From Nocardia anocheti (GTDB taxonomy: Bacteria > Actinomycetota > Actinomycetes > Mycobacteriales > Mycobacteriaceae): DNA of 64,000 nt. The stretch spans positions 1-64,000 of the forward strand of contig NZ_JAQQFV010000004.1 in the NCBI RefSeq assembly GCF_029675105.1. The letters are read 5' to 3'. Each line of letters opens with the position of its first letter. Position 1 is the first letter of the stretch. Under the pieces are notes generated by a model. It was not told the origin of the DNA and did no database searches. It worked only from the letters and a program-made list of their open reading frames with translations. The position numbers and the translations under genes are program-made. Below are positions 28,041 through 37,500 of this stretch, in pieces.

Positions 28041-29477
28041 TTAGACGTCGTAGTACAGCTCGAACTCGTACGGGTGGGGGCGCAGGTTGACCGGGGCGAT
28101 CTCGTTGTCGCGCTTGAGCTGGATCCAGGTCTCGATCAGGTCCTCGGTGAAGACGTTGCCTTCGGTGAGGTAGTCGTGGTCCTGCTCGAGGCGGTCGATG
28201 ACGGTCGCCAGCGAGGTGGGGGCCTGCGGGATGTTCTTGGCCTCCTCGGGCGGCAGCTCGTAGAGGTCCTTGTCGACCGGGGCCAGCGGCTCGATCTTGT
28301 TCTTGATGCCGTCGAGACCGGCCATCATCATGGCGGCGAAGGCCAGGTACGGGTTGCCCGAGGAGTCCGGCGCGCGGAACTCGATGCGCTTGGCCTTCGG
28401 GTTGTTGCCCGTCACCGGGATACGCACGGCGGCCGAGCGGTTGCGCTGCGAGTACACCAGGTTGATGGGGGCCTCGTAGCCCGGCACCAGACGGTGGTAG
28501 GAGTTCACGGTCGGGTTGGTGAACGCCAGCAGCGACGACGCGTGGTGCAGGATGCCGCCGATGTAGTGACGCGCCAGATCCGAGAGGCCACCGTAACCGG
28601 CCTCGTCGTGGAACAGCGGCTTGCCGTCCTTCCACAGCGACTGGTGCACGTGCATGCCCGAGCCGTTGTCACCGAAGAGCGGCTTCGGCATGAAGGTGAC
28701 GGACTTGCCTTCCTGCCACGCGGTGTTCTTCACGATGTACTTGAACAGCTGCAGGTCGTCCGCGGCCGACAGCAGGGTGCCGAACTTGTAGTTGATCTCG
28801 GCCTGACCGGCGGTGCCGACCTCGTGGTGGCCGCGCTCGAGCTCGAAGCCCGCGTTCTGCAGGTTGGTCGAGATCTTGTCGCGCAGGTCGACGTAGTGGT
28901 CGTACGGGGCGACGGGGAAGTAGCCGCCCTTGTTACGGACCTTGTAGCCGAGGTTGCGGCTGCCGTCCGGGTTGAACTCGTTGCCGGTGTTCCACGAACC
29001 CGAGACCGACTCGATCTCGTAGAACGAGCCGTTCATGCCCGAGCCGTAGCGGATGCCGTCGAAGATGTAGAACTCGGCCTCGGCACCGAAGAAGGCGGTG
29101 TCGGCGATGCCGGTCGAACGCAGGTACTCCTCCGCCTTGCGCGCGATGTTGCGCGGGTCGCGGGAGTAGGCCTCGCGGGTGAACGGGTCGTGCACGAAGA
29201 AGTTCAGGTTCAGGGTCTTCGCGGCACGGAACGGGTCGATCCGAGCGGTGCTGAAGTCGGGGAGCAGGAGCATGTCCGACTCGTCGATCGACTGGAAGCC
29301 ACGCACCGAGGAGCCGTCGAACGCCAGACCCTCTTCGGCCAGGTCGGCGGTGAACGCCTTGGCCGGGATCGAGAAGTGCTGCTGGACGCCGGGCAGGTCG
29401 GAGAAGCGGATATCGACGTATTCGATGTCCTCTTCCTTGATGTACTGGATGACCTCTTCGGCCGTGCTGAACGTCAC
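28041..29477 (-). CDS. glnA1: Glutamine synthetase type I (beta), adenylylated form
   Basis: A 478-residue GS making glutamine from glutamate, ammonia and ATP. It shows the grasp-domain FDGSSVRGF, metal-site EAEFYIF, ATP-site [18 protein letters not shown] and the adenylylation site Tyr406 in [10 protein letters not shown], the same residue number as in M. tuberculosis GlnA1. GlnE encoded at 45 kb would switch it by adenylylation. A four-element GlnR box lies upstream, so transcription is nitrogen controlled. ATG 29477 is preceded by AAGGAG. Confidence 0.97.
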   Translation of the reverse strand: MTFSTAEEVIQYIKEEDIEYVDIRFSDLPGVQQHFSIPAKAFTADLAEEGLAFDGSSVRGFQSIDESDMLLLPDFSTARIDPFRAAKTLNLNFFVHDPFTREAYSRDPRNIARKAEEYLRSTGIADTAFFGAEAEFYIFDGIRYGSGMNGSFYEIESVSGSWNTGNEFNPDGSRNLGYKVRNKGGYFPVAPYDHYVDLRDKISTNLQNAGFELERGHHEVGTAGQAEINYKFGTLLSAADDLQLFKYIVKNTAWQEGKSVTFMPKPLFGDNGSGMHVHQSLWKDGKPLFHDEAGYGGLSDLARHYIGGILHHASSLLAFTNPTVNSYHRLVPGYEAPINLVYSQRNRSAAVRIPVTGNNPKAKRIEFRAPDSSGNPYLAFAAMMMAGLDGIKNKIEPLAPVDKDLYELPPEEAKNIPQAPTSLATVIDRLEQDHDYLTEGNVFTEDLIETWIQLKRDNEIAPVNLRPHPYEFELYYDV

Positions 29478-29552
29478 TTGTTCTCCTTACGGATCGGTTC
29501 CCAGCCAGTCACGATGCATGGGTTCGTCGCGACCAGACGCTATGGACGCGGT

Positions 29553-29590
29553 GTTTCCCTACAGTCAAGGCTGTGTTTCGCCAGTGTTAC
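29553..29590 (-). promoter_or_regulatory. GlnR box of glnA1
   Basis: Reading the minus strand: GTAAC-n6-GAAAC-n6-TTGAC-n6-GAAAC. All three spacers are exactly six bases, matching the gTnAC-n6-GaAAC double site bound by the actinobacterial nitrogen regulator GlnR. It ends 75 bases before the start codon. The remainder of the 252-base divergent gap to the RDD gene holds nothing else clear. Confidence 0.8.
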
Positions 29591-29729
29591 GCGTGCCGGA
29601 TTCGGGGTGATGTCTGCCATCCGGGCGCGACCTGCATGCCTCATCCTGCCATCCGCGCGCTCGCCACGGCCACGTGACCTCCACTAATGCGGTCGTGGGC
29701 GGCCGACGGCGCGCCTCTATCCTGGAGCC

Positions 29730-30185
29730 ATGGCTCGTATCACCGGCACATGGCTCTCCGGCAATCCCGCGGAACCGGGCGATGAGGACATCGTCGGGTA
29801 TCCCGGTGAGCTCTACGGCCTGCCGCGCGAGGGCGCGGGCTCGCTGGCCCCCACCTGGCGCCGAGTCGTCGCGCTGTTCCTGGACTGGTTCATCGCGGTC
29901 GGCGTCGCGGCGGCGATCACCCGCAGCTTCGCCGGATCGTCGGTGCCGCTGCTGGTGTGGTTCGTGGTCGGGATCATGGCGGTGACGCTGTTCGGGTTCA
30001 CGCCCGGCCAGTACTTCATGAAGCTGCGGGTGCTGCGTATCGACGCCGCCGTGCCGGTCGGTTTCGTGCGCGCGCTGGTGCGCCAGGTCCTGATCGTGTT
30101 TGTCGTCCCGGCCCTGTTCACCGACGCCGACGGCCGCGGCATGCACGACCGCGCCACCGGCACCGCCCTGGTCAACGCGCGCTGA
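29730..30185 (+). CDS. RDD family membrane protein
   Basis: A 151-residue RDD protein, orthologous by position to Rv2219A. The soluble N-terminus (1-45) ends at PTWRRVVALFLDW, the Arg-Asp start of the domain. Three hydrophobic segments follow at about 50-70, 72-90 and 108-125, with TPGQYFMKLRVLR between the second and third. TATCCT (29718-29723) lies six bases before the ATG, suggesting a leaderless mRNA, though GGAG is also present. The function is unknown; some RDD proteins act in ion exchange. Confidence 0.8.
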   Translation: MARITGTWLSGNPAEPGDEDIVGYPGELYGLPREGAGSLAPTWRRVVALFLDWFIAVGVAAAITRSFAGSSVPLLVWFVVGIMAVTLFGFTPGQYFMKLRVLRIDAAVPVGFVRALVRQVLIVFVVPALFTDADGRGMHDRATGTALVNAR

Positions 30186-30213
30186 GCCGCCGTCGCGGCG
30201 ATACGCTGCGGCC

Positions 30214-30597
30214 GTGTCCCTGAATCCGGTTCTACTCTTCGTGCGGTTCGCGCTCGAGCTGATCGCCATCGCCTCGTTCGGCGTCTACGGCTGGCTGGCG
30301 TTCGAGTCTCCCTGGCGCTACCTGCTCGTCGTGGTGCTGCCGATCGCCGCCGCGACGCTGTGGGGCGTTTTCGCGCTGCCCGATGATCCGAGCCGGGGCG
30401 GTGGGGCTCCGGTGCCGGTGTCCGGGCCGGTTCGGCTGCTCGTGGAGTTCGTGGTGCTGTTCGGCGGTGCCGGAGCGCTGTGGGCGGCCGGGCTGCCAGG
30501 GCTCGCGCTGGCGTTGGCGAGCGTGCTCGTCGGATACCACCTGCTCGCCTACGACCGGGTCCGCTGGCTGCTGACCGGGCGGGCGCCCAACTCCTGA
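30214..30597 (+). CDS. Small membrane protein, YrdB/DUF2568-like
   Basis: A 127-residue protein with four hydrophobic helices. SLNPVLLFVRFALELIA at the N-terminus and a final GYHLLAYDRVRWLL fit the DUF2568 family. GTG 30214 follows TACGCT (30202-30207) by six bases, again a leaderless arrangement. It lies 28 bases after the RDD gene and ends at a strong bidirectional hairpin. The role is unknown. Confidence 0.7.
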   Translation: MSLNPVLLFVRFALELIAIASFGVYGWLAFESPWRYLLVVVLPIAAATLWGVFALPDDPSRGGGAPVPVSGPVRLLVEFVVLFGGAGALWAAGLPGLALALASVLVGYHLLAYDRVRWLLTGRAPNS

Positions 30598-30602
30598 GAC
30601 GA

Positions 30603-30638
30603 CACGAGCCCGGCACCTGAACAGGTGCCGGGCTCGTG
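30603..30638. terminator. Bidirectional terminator between convergent genes
   Basis: A perfect 17-base inverted repeat (30603-30619 and 30622-30638) around AA, lying between the DUF2568 gene and the DUF4191 gene, which converge here. There is no long T-run on either side, but stem strength and position support termination for both. Confidence 0.75.
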
Positions 30639-30650
30639 GAGAAAGTGGGG

Positions 30651-31394
30651 TCAGCGGCGGCGGATGGCGCGCTGCATGCCCTTCATCTTGGCGCCGGGGG
30701 GCATCGGACCCTTCGGCATGGCGGGGCCGCTGCGCGAGCTGAGCGCGGAGAGCCTGCCCTCGATCTGGTCGATCCGCTTGACGTCGATGTTGCGCGGCAG
30801 CTTGGTGAGGAACTTCTGCAGGTCCTTGAGCGGGGTCTGGCCCTCGTCGTTGCCGACGATCACCTCGTAGATGGGGGTGTCGCCGATCAGGCGGGCGGTG
30901 CGCTTCTTCTCCTGGGAGATGAGCGACTTGACCCGCTGCGGGGAGCCCTCGGCGACGAAGATCACGCCGGGCAGGCCGATGACGCGGTGCACCGCGTCGA
31001 GCTGGGTGGTCGCAGCGACGCCGTTGGCCACCCGCCACTTGCCCTGCAGGTTGTCCAGCACCCAGGCCGCCGCGCCCGCCTGGCCCTCGGCCTTGCGGTA
31101 GACGTTCTTCTGCACGCGACGCCCGAAGATGATGAACGCGAACAGCACGCCCAGCAGCACACCCAGCGGCAGCAGGAACCACTGCAGGTCGAAGATCAGA
31201 CCGACCAGGAAGAAGACCACCGCGGTGCCGACGAGTGCGCCGATCATCAGCGGCAGCAGCGCCTTGTCTTCCTTGCGCTGCATGTTGAACGCCTGCCACA
31301 ACTGCTGACGCCGCTCGCGTGATGCCTGCTTACGGGCCGCTTTAGCCGCGGCCTTGGCTTCCTTCGACGGCTTGCCGCCCTTGCCTCCTGCCAT
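30651..31394 (-). CDS. DUF4191 membrane protein (Rv2219 type)
   Basis: A 247-residue conserved actinobacterial protein. A Lys/Ala-rich basic N-terminus (1-35) precedes two adjacent membrane segments at about 48-68 and 72-90. A cytosolic domain follows, containing GLPGVIFVAEGSPQRVKSLI and TPLKDLQKFLTKLP, and a basic Pro/Gly tail. TAAGCT (31401-31406) lies exactly six bases before the ATG, predicting a leaderless mRNA. Synteny with lipA/glnA1 regions is typical; the function is unknown. Confidence 0.85.
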   Translation of the reverse strand: MAGGKGGKPSKEAKAAAKAARKQASRERRQQLWQAFNMQRKEDKALLPLMIGALVGTAVVFFLVGLIFDLQWFLLPLGVLLGVLFAFIIFGRRVQKNVYRKAEGQAGAAAWVLDNLQGKWRVANGVAATTQLDAVHRVIGLPGVIFVAEGSPQRVKSLISQEKKRTARLIGDTPIYEVIVGNDEGQTPLKDLQKFLTKLPRNIDVKRIDQIEGRLSALSSRSGPAMPKGPMPPGAKMKGMQRAIRRR

Positions 31395-31514
31395 GGTGTC
31401 AGCTTAGATGGCCCACCACCGGCCGGTCGGACCGCATGACGCCTGGCTCCGGCACGGCGGCGATTCGGGCGGCTTTTCCGGGCGCGAGCGCCGCCGACCG
31501 GCGAGAATGGCCGG

Positions 31515-32936
31515 ATGCGGCCGATCATCGAGAACCAGGCGTACTCCCCCGTTACCGAGGGTGTCGACGACGCGACCGCCGAGCGGCTCGCGGTGGCTCT
31601 GCGCTGCGCGACGGTCTCGTCCGAGGATCCCACCCACGACGCCGACGCGGAGTTCGCCGCCCTCGCCGCGCACCTGGAGGCGGAGTTCCCCCTGGTCCAC
31701 GCCCGGCTGACGCTGACCACCTTCGGCCGCGGCAGGCTCTACCGCTGGGAGGGCGTCGACCCGGGCCCGGTCGCGGCGATCCTGCTCGCCCACCAGGACG
31801 TGGTCCCGGCCGAGGACGCGCCGCGCTGGACACATCCGCCGTTCGCCGGGGTGGTCGACGAGGACTACATCTGGGGTCGCGGCGCGATCGACGACAAGAG
31901 TCGGGTGCTGGCGATCCTGGAGGCCGTCGAGTGGGCGCTGGCCGCCGGGCTGCGCCCCCGGCACACCGTTTACCTGGCGTTCGGCCACGACGAGGAGGCG
32001 CTGGGCGCGCACGGCGCGGTGCCGATGGCCGCGCATCTGCGGGCGGAGGGCGTGCGGGCGCGGCTGCTGCTCGACGAGGGCGGGGTGATCACCCAGGACG
32101 TCGTCGACGGGGTCGACCAGCCGGTGGCGACCATCATGCTCGGGGAGAAGGGCTTCGCGACGGTCCGGCTGTCGGTGACCGACGCCGGTGGACACTCCTC
32201 GATGCCCGGGAAACAGACCGCGGTGGGCCGACTCGCCCGCGCGGTGGCCCGCGTCCAGGACAACCCCATGCCGCTGCGACTGACCCCGGTGATCGCCGAC
32301 ATGCTCGCCCGGATGCGCGTGGCCATGCCCGAGCCCCGCCGCACGCTGCTCGAACTCGCGGGCACCCGCGGCGTGCGCACGCTGACCACCCCGCTGATCA
32401 CCCGGATTCTCGACGCCGCCCCGACCACCGCCGCGCTGGTGCGCACCACCACCGCCCCCACCGTGATCAGCGGCGGGGTGAAGGCCAATGTGCTGCCGCA
32501 GAGCGCCGAGGCACTCGTGAATTTCCGTATCCTGCCCGGTGATTCGGTGTCGGACGTGGTGGCGCACTGCCGCCGGGTGATCCGCGACGACGAGGTGACG
32601 GTCGAGCTCGACGGCGCGACCTCCGAACCCTCGCGGGTCACCGGGCCCGGACCCGCCTTCGACCTGATCGACGAGCTGGCCACCGGACTCGTGCCGGGCA
32701 TCGTCACCACCACCGGGCTCGTGCCCGGCGCCACCGACTCCCGGCATTTCGACGGGCTGGCCGAGACCCGCTGCAATTTCGCGCCGATCGTGCTGACCGC
32801 GGCCGACCTGACCCGAATCCACGGAACCGACGAGCGGCTCTCGCGACTCAACTACGCTCGGCTCATCGAGTTCAACCGGCGCCTGATCGAGCGGCTCGCC
32901 GCCCCGGCGCCCGACCCCACAGGAGCGCGGCCATGA
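31515..32936 (+). CDS. M20 family metallopeptidase (carboxypeptidase S / PM20D1 type)
   Basis: A 473-residue zinc peptidase. The catalytic domain shows LLAHQDVVPAE (first metal His), WGRGAIDDKS (bridging Asp) and FGHDEEALG (catalytic Glu pair). The dimerisation insert begins near GGHSSMPGKQTA. The late DSRHFDGLAETRCNFAP supplies the last metal His. It probably cleaves small peptides or N-acyl amino acids. GAGAAT lies six bases before the ATG, a probable leaderless -10. The stop overlaps the next gene by four bases. Confidence 0.88.
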   Translation: MRPIIENQAYSPVTEGVDDATAERLAVALRCATVSSEDPTHDADAEFAALAAHLEAEFPLVHARLTLTTFGRGRLYRWEGVDPGPVAAILLAHQDVVPAEDAPRWTHPPFAGVVDEDYIWGRGAIDDKSRVLAILEAVEWALAAGLRPRHTVYLAFGHDEEALGAHGAVPMAAHLRAEGVRARLLLDEGGVITQDVVDGVDQPVATIMLGEKGFATVRLSVTDAGGHSSMPGKQTAVGRLARAVARVQDNPMPLRLTPVIADMLARMRVAMPEPRRTLLELAGTRGVRTLTTPLITRILDAAPTTAALVRTTTAPTVISGGVKANVLPQSAEALVNFRILPGDSVSDVVAHCRRVIRDDEVTVELDGATSEPSRVTGPGPAFDLIDELATGLVPGIVTTTGLVPGATDSRHFDGLAETRCNFAPIVLTAADLTRIHGTDERLSRLNYARLIEFNRRLIERLAAPAPDPTGARP

Positions 32937-33769
32937 CGACCGACACCGGCGAGTTCGCGGGCCACGGCGGCCGGATCGCCTGGCGCGCATGGCAACCCGA
33001 GTCCGATCCGCGCGCGGTGGTGGTGCTCGTGCACGGGGTCGCCGAGCATTCCGGGCGCTACGAGCACGTCGGGTCGGCGCTGGCGGACGCGGGTTTCGCG
33101 GTTTACGCCCTCGACCACGTCGGGCACGGACTCTCCGAGGGGAGTTCGGCCAATATCGGGTCGATGCAGGCCGCCGCCGACAATGTGGCCTCGCTGCTCG
33201 AGCTCGCGAGCGCCGCCCACCCCGGTCTGCCCCGGTTCCTGCTCGGGCACTCGATGGGCAGTCTGGTGGTGCTGCACCTGGCCACCCGCGGCCCGGTCGA
33301 CGTGGCGGGCATCGTGGTCTCGGCACCGCCGCTCGACATCCCGCTGGGCAACCCGATCCAGCGGCTGGCCGCGCCGCTGCTCACCCGGGTGGCGCCCAAT
33401 CTCGGTGTGCTGACCCTGGATTCGTCGACCATCAGCCGCGATCCGGAGGTGATCCGCGCCTACGACGAGGACCCGCTGGTGTTCCGCGGCAAGCTCCCCG
33501 CGCGCACCGCGGTGGAGATCCTGCAGCACACCGCGCTGGTCAAACAGCGCCTCGACGCGCTCACCGCGCCGCTGCTGGTGCTGCACGGCACCGCCGACAC
33601 CATCGCGGCGCCGTCGAGCGCCGACGTGCTCGAACGCGACGCGGGCTCGGCCGACGTCACCGTGCTGCGCTATCCCGGCCTCTTCCACGAGGTGTTCAAC
33701 GAACCCGAGCAGGCCCAGGTGCTCGGTGACGTCACCGACTGGCTGACCGCCCACCTGCCCGGCGCCTAA
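32933..33769 (+). CDS. Monoacylglycerol lipase-like alpha/beta hydrolase
   Basis: A 278-residue lysophospholipase/monoglyceride lipase homologue, similar to M. tuberculosis Rv0183. It has VVLVHGVAEHSGRYEHV and ALDHVGHGLSEG (oxyanion and lid region), nucleophile Ser in LLGHSMGSLVV, Asp in LHGTADTIAAP and His in YPGLFHEVFNEPE. It overlaps the M20 gene by four bases (ATGA) and converges with the TetR gene, overlapping its stop by three bases. It would release fatty acid from monoacylglycerol. Confidence 0.88.
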   Translation: MTTDTGEFAGHGGRIAWRAWQPESDPRAVVVLVHGVAEHSGRYEHVGSALADAGFAVYALDHVGHGLSEGSSANIGSMQAAADNVASLLELASAAHPGLPRFLLGHSMGSLVVLHLATRGPVDVAGIVVSAPPLDIPLGNPIQRLAAPLLTRVAPNLGVLTLDSSTISRDPEVIRAYDEDPLVFRGKLPARTAVEILQHTALVKQRLDALTAPLLVLHGTADTIAAPSSADVLERDAGSADVTVLRYPGLFHEVFNEPEQAQVLGDVTDWLTAHLPGA

Positions 33770-34470
33770 CCGGGCAGCATCCCCTCCACGGCGCGGATCG
33801 CCCGCTCGACCAGCGCCTCGAACAGGTCGTCGGCGGTGCGCGCGGGCCCGGCGGCGATCCCGCGCGACAGCGGCGCCTCCACCTCGGGATGCGCCGCGAG
33901 CCACGGACCCGGCACGGGATGGAACATCATCTGCCGGATCTGCTCGTCGCTGCGGTCGTAGCGGTAGTCCACCAGCAGGACGAACCCGAACACCTCGGTG
34001 AGGAAGAACCCCCGCACGGTCAGCGCGTCGTCGAGGGAGAGACCGATGGCGACGAGGAAGGCCAGCATCCGTTCCGGCTGGATGATCCGTTGGACCGACA
34101 CCTCCCGGGGGGTCACCGTCTCGTCCAGGGAGATGAGCGTCGCGCGCGGCACCGCGCGATAGGCCGCGCGCGCCTCGGCGTAGACGCGGCGCAGGCTGGC
34201 GCGCCAGTCGTCGGTGTCGAAGTCGTGCACCGGCAGCAGGTCCATGAGCCGGGCGGCGGCGAGGTCGACCACTTCCTGCCGGTCGGCGACCACGTTGTAG
34301 AGCGCGCGCACGGTGACGCCGATCTCGGCGGCGAGCCTGCGCATCGTGAGCTGGGGGAATCCCTCGGCGCCCGCGATCTCCAGGGCGACCCGGCCGATCA
34401 GCTCCTTGGTGACCGGCTCGTGCCCGCTGGTCCGCGGCGGTCTGCCGCGCTTGCGTCCCTCGGTGGTCAT
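33766..34470 (-). CDS. TetR/AcrR family transcriptional regulator
   Basis: A 234-residue regulator. The N-terminus is basic (GRKRGRPPRTSG). The HTH covers about 25-70 (PQLTMRRLAAEIGVTVRALY), followed by a ligand domain of TetR_C type. ATG 34470 is preferred over an upstream in-frame ATG at 34521 because it starts at the basic arm. TAGCCT lies eight bases upstream. It is divergent from the ABC transporter gene across 88 bases and may regulate it or the lipase/peptidase pair. Confidence 0.82.
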   Translation of the reverse strand: MTTEGRKRGRPPRTSGHEPVTKELIGRVALEIAGAEGFPQLTMRRLAAEIGVTVRALYNVVADRQEVVDLAAARLMDLLPVHDFDTDDWRASLRRVYAEARAAYRAVPRATLISLDETVTPREVSVQRIIQPERMLAFLVAIGLSLDDALTVRGFFLTEVFGFVLLVDYRYDRSDEQIRQMMFHPVPGPWLAAHPEVEAPLSRGIAAGPARTADDLFEALVERAIRAVEGMLPG

Positions 34471-34523
34471 GGGTTCACAGGCTACGCAGCGGTCGCGGGT
34501 TTCCCACAAAAATACACACACCG

Positions 34524-34559
34524 TTGATTTAATTCGCGACTCAGCTTAGCCTCACCTCA
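34524..34559 (+). promoter_or_regulatory. Iron-box (IdeR/DtxR-like) leaderless promoter of the ABC transporter
   Basis: TTGATT (34524-34529), 17 bases, TAGCCT (34547-34552), six bases, then the ATG at 34559. The 19-mer TCAGCTTAGCCTCACCTCA (34541-34559) matches the IdeR consensus TTAGGTTAGGCTAACCTAA at 14 positions and covers both the -10 and the first base of the gene. Iron-loaded repressor here would block RNA polymerase directly. No ribosome binding site is present, in line with a leaderless mRNA. Confidence 0.6.
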
Positions 34560-37500
34560 TGAACTCTTCGGTGAGCCTTCGCGCCGTCATCGCCCGCCGC
34601 CGACTCGGCCTCGCCACGGCCGCCCTGCTCGCGGTGCTCGCCGCCGTGCTGGCGCTGGCGCCGTATGTGGCGGTGTATCGGGTGGCGGTGGAGCTGTTCA
34701 CCGAAGGTGGTGACCCGGAACGGATTCCGATGATCGCGCTGTGGACCGCGCTGGCCGTCGCGGGACGTGCGGTGCTGTCGGGGCTGTCCACGCACACCGC
34801 GCACGTCGCCGCCTATCGGGTGCTGGCCGATCTGCGACTGGCGCTGGCCGACAAGCTGCGCGTCATCCCGCTGGGGCGGGTGCAGGCCCGCTCGACCGGC
34901 GAGATGAAGAAACTGCTGCACGACGATGTCGAGCAGCTGGAAGAGGCGCTCGCGCACGGTGTTCCGGATCTGGCGGCCGCGATCGCGGTCCCGGTGGCGA
35001 CCACCGTGCTGTTCTTCACCATCGACTGGCGCCTGGCCCTGGTGGCTGTGGCCGCGCTGGTGATCCTGCTGGTGGTCTCGGGGGCGGGCATGGCCATGGC
35101 GCAGAAGTCCACTGTCGCCATGGCCGGACATCTCACCGCGCTGAATTCGGCGGTCTCCGGATACCTCAACGGGCTCACCGTGATTCGCGGCTTCCTGCGT
35201 CCCGACTCGGGATACGACCAGGCGCGCACCGCCCTGCTCGACGGCTTCGACCACCAGCGCCGGGCCCAGGCCGGGCCGACCTCGTGGGTGGTGTCGGTGA
35301 TGCTGGCGGGCACCGGTTTCGCGGTGGCGGCCATGCTGCCGGTCGCGGGCATCGGCGTCGTGCACGGCTGGGTGTCGATTCCCACGCTGATCCTGATGCT
35401 GGTGCTGTGCCTGGGCTATCTGTCGCCGCTGCTGGGCCTGGTCGGGGTGCTGGCGACGCTGATGATCCGCATCCAGTTCGCGGCGGGTTCGATCACGGCG
35501 ATGCTCGACGAACCCGCGCTGCCCGAACCGGAACACCCCGTGCGCCCGGAGACCTTCGACGTGCGCCTGCGGGACGTGCGGTTCGCGTATTCCGAGACCG
35601 CCGAGGCACTCTCGGGCATCGACCTCACCGTGGCGGCCGGGTCGTCACTGGCCCTGGTCGGGCCGACCGGGGCGGGCAAGTCCACCCTCGCGCGCCTGAT
35701 CGCCCGGCTGTGGGACCCGGACGCGGGATCTGTGGAGATCGGGGGCGTGGATCTGCGCGAGATCGGGTCGGCCGAGCTGGCCCGGCTGGTCGCCTACGTG
35801 CAGCAGGACGAGTACATCTTCGCCGCGACGCTCGCCGAGAACATCCGCGTCGCCCGGCCCGACGCCACCGACGCCGAGGTGATCGCCGCGGGCGAGGCCG
35901 CGCAGCTGGGCGAGGTGGCCGCCGAGCTGGGCGGCTGGGACACCGAGCTGCCACCCGGCGGCGGCAGGCTCTCCGGCGGTCAGCGGCAACGGATCTCGAT
36001 CGCGCGGGCCCTGGTGAAGGACGCGCCGGTGGTCGTTCTCGACGAGGCCACCGCCGCGCTCGACGCCGAGACCGAGCGCCGCACCCTGGCCGCCCTCGCC
36101 CACCTGACGGCCGGGCGCACGGTGATCGCCATCGCGCACCGCCTCGACACCGTGCGCGCCAGCGACCGGATCGCCGTGGTCGAGGCGGGCGCGGTCACCG
36201 CCGTCGGCACCCACGACGACCTCACCCGCACCAGTGCCACCTACCGCACACTCTGGGCCGCCTACACCGCGGCCGACGGCTGGCGCCTGGACCCGGTCGA
36301 ATCCCCGGCGCACGCCACCGTCCCCACACCACCCCCGGCCGCCGACCCCGACGAGTGGACCCGCGCGGCCCGCGATGTGGTCACCCCCGGCGTGGGCACG
36401 ATGACCTTCGGCAAGCAGTGGCGCACCCTCTACGGACGCGGCTGGCCGGATCTGGTGCGGCACGGGCTGATCCGGCTGTTCCTGGAATCGCTGGTGCGCG
36501 GCGTACCGCTGGCGGCGGTGTTCCTGGTGGTCTCGCGTGCCGTCGACGGCGAGCTGAGCACCGGCTTCCTGTGGCAGGTGTTCGCCCTGCTGACGGCCGG
36601 TCTGGTGGCGCGGCTGATCCTGTCGCGCTGGGCCAACCTCTACATCTGGGGACTTGCCGACCGCGCCAAGACCGACATCATGCTCTCGATCATCGAACGC
36701 CTGCGCCGGGTGCCGATGGGCTTCCTCGGCCGGGTCGATCGGGGCCGGATCGCCACCCTGATCACCAACGACACACTGATGCTCGACTTCCAGAACGTGC
36801 CGGGTCAGGTGGCCGCCGCGTGCGTGCAGCCGCTCTACGCGGCGGTGATCCTGGCCGTCCTCGATTGGCGGCTGGCGCTGGCCGCGTTGATCGGCATCCC
36901 GATCTTCCTCGCCGTCACCGTCTGGAGCGACCGGATCTACCACCGGGTGTTCGCCGATCTGCACCGCGCGCGGGCGCGGGCCTCGACCGTCCTGCTCGAG
37001 CAGGCGCGGGGCGCGGCGGTGCTGCGCGGGGCGGCGGATTCCGCGGTGGCGCGGCGCTATCGCGAGGTGGTCGAGCAGCTGCGCGGGGCGAGTGTGGCCA
37101 TGTCGGTGCGCGCGACGCCGTCGACCGCGCTGGGCAGTATCGCGGTGGAGAGCGGGCTGGTGGTGCTGATCGTGGTGGGTGCGGCGCTGTATCGCGGCGG
37201 TGAGGTGAGCGCGGCGACGCTGCTGCTGTTCCTGTTCCTCGCGCTGGCGCTGTACCAGCCGATCCAGGAACTCAACGCGCTGGCCGGATACCGGCGCAAT
37301 CAGGAGCAGATCGCGGCCAGGATCGCCGAGGTGTGGGACGAGCCCGTGCTCGGTGAACCGAGCCGTCCGACGCCTCCGGCCGACGCCACCCTGCGCTTCG
37401 AGGACGTGAGCTTCGGTTACGACGACGACCGGGTGCTCGACGCGGTGTCCTTCGAGGCGCGCCCGGGCACGGTCACCGCGCTGGTCGGGCCGTCGGGCGC

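Noticed and set aside
25743..29687. Long plus-strand open frame opposite the CocE hydrolase, toxin-antitoxin pair and glnA1
   Set aside because: Runs through five features on the other strand, including a terminator and a GlnR box; composition is that of antisense GC-rich DNA.
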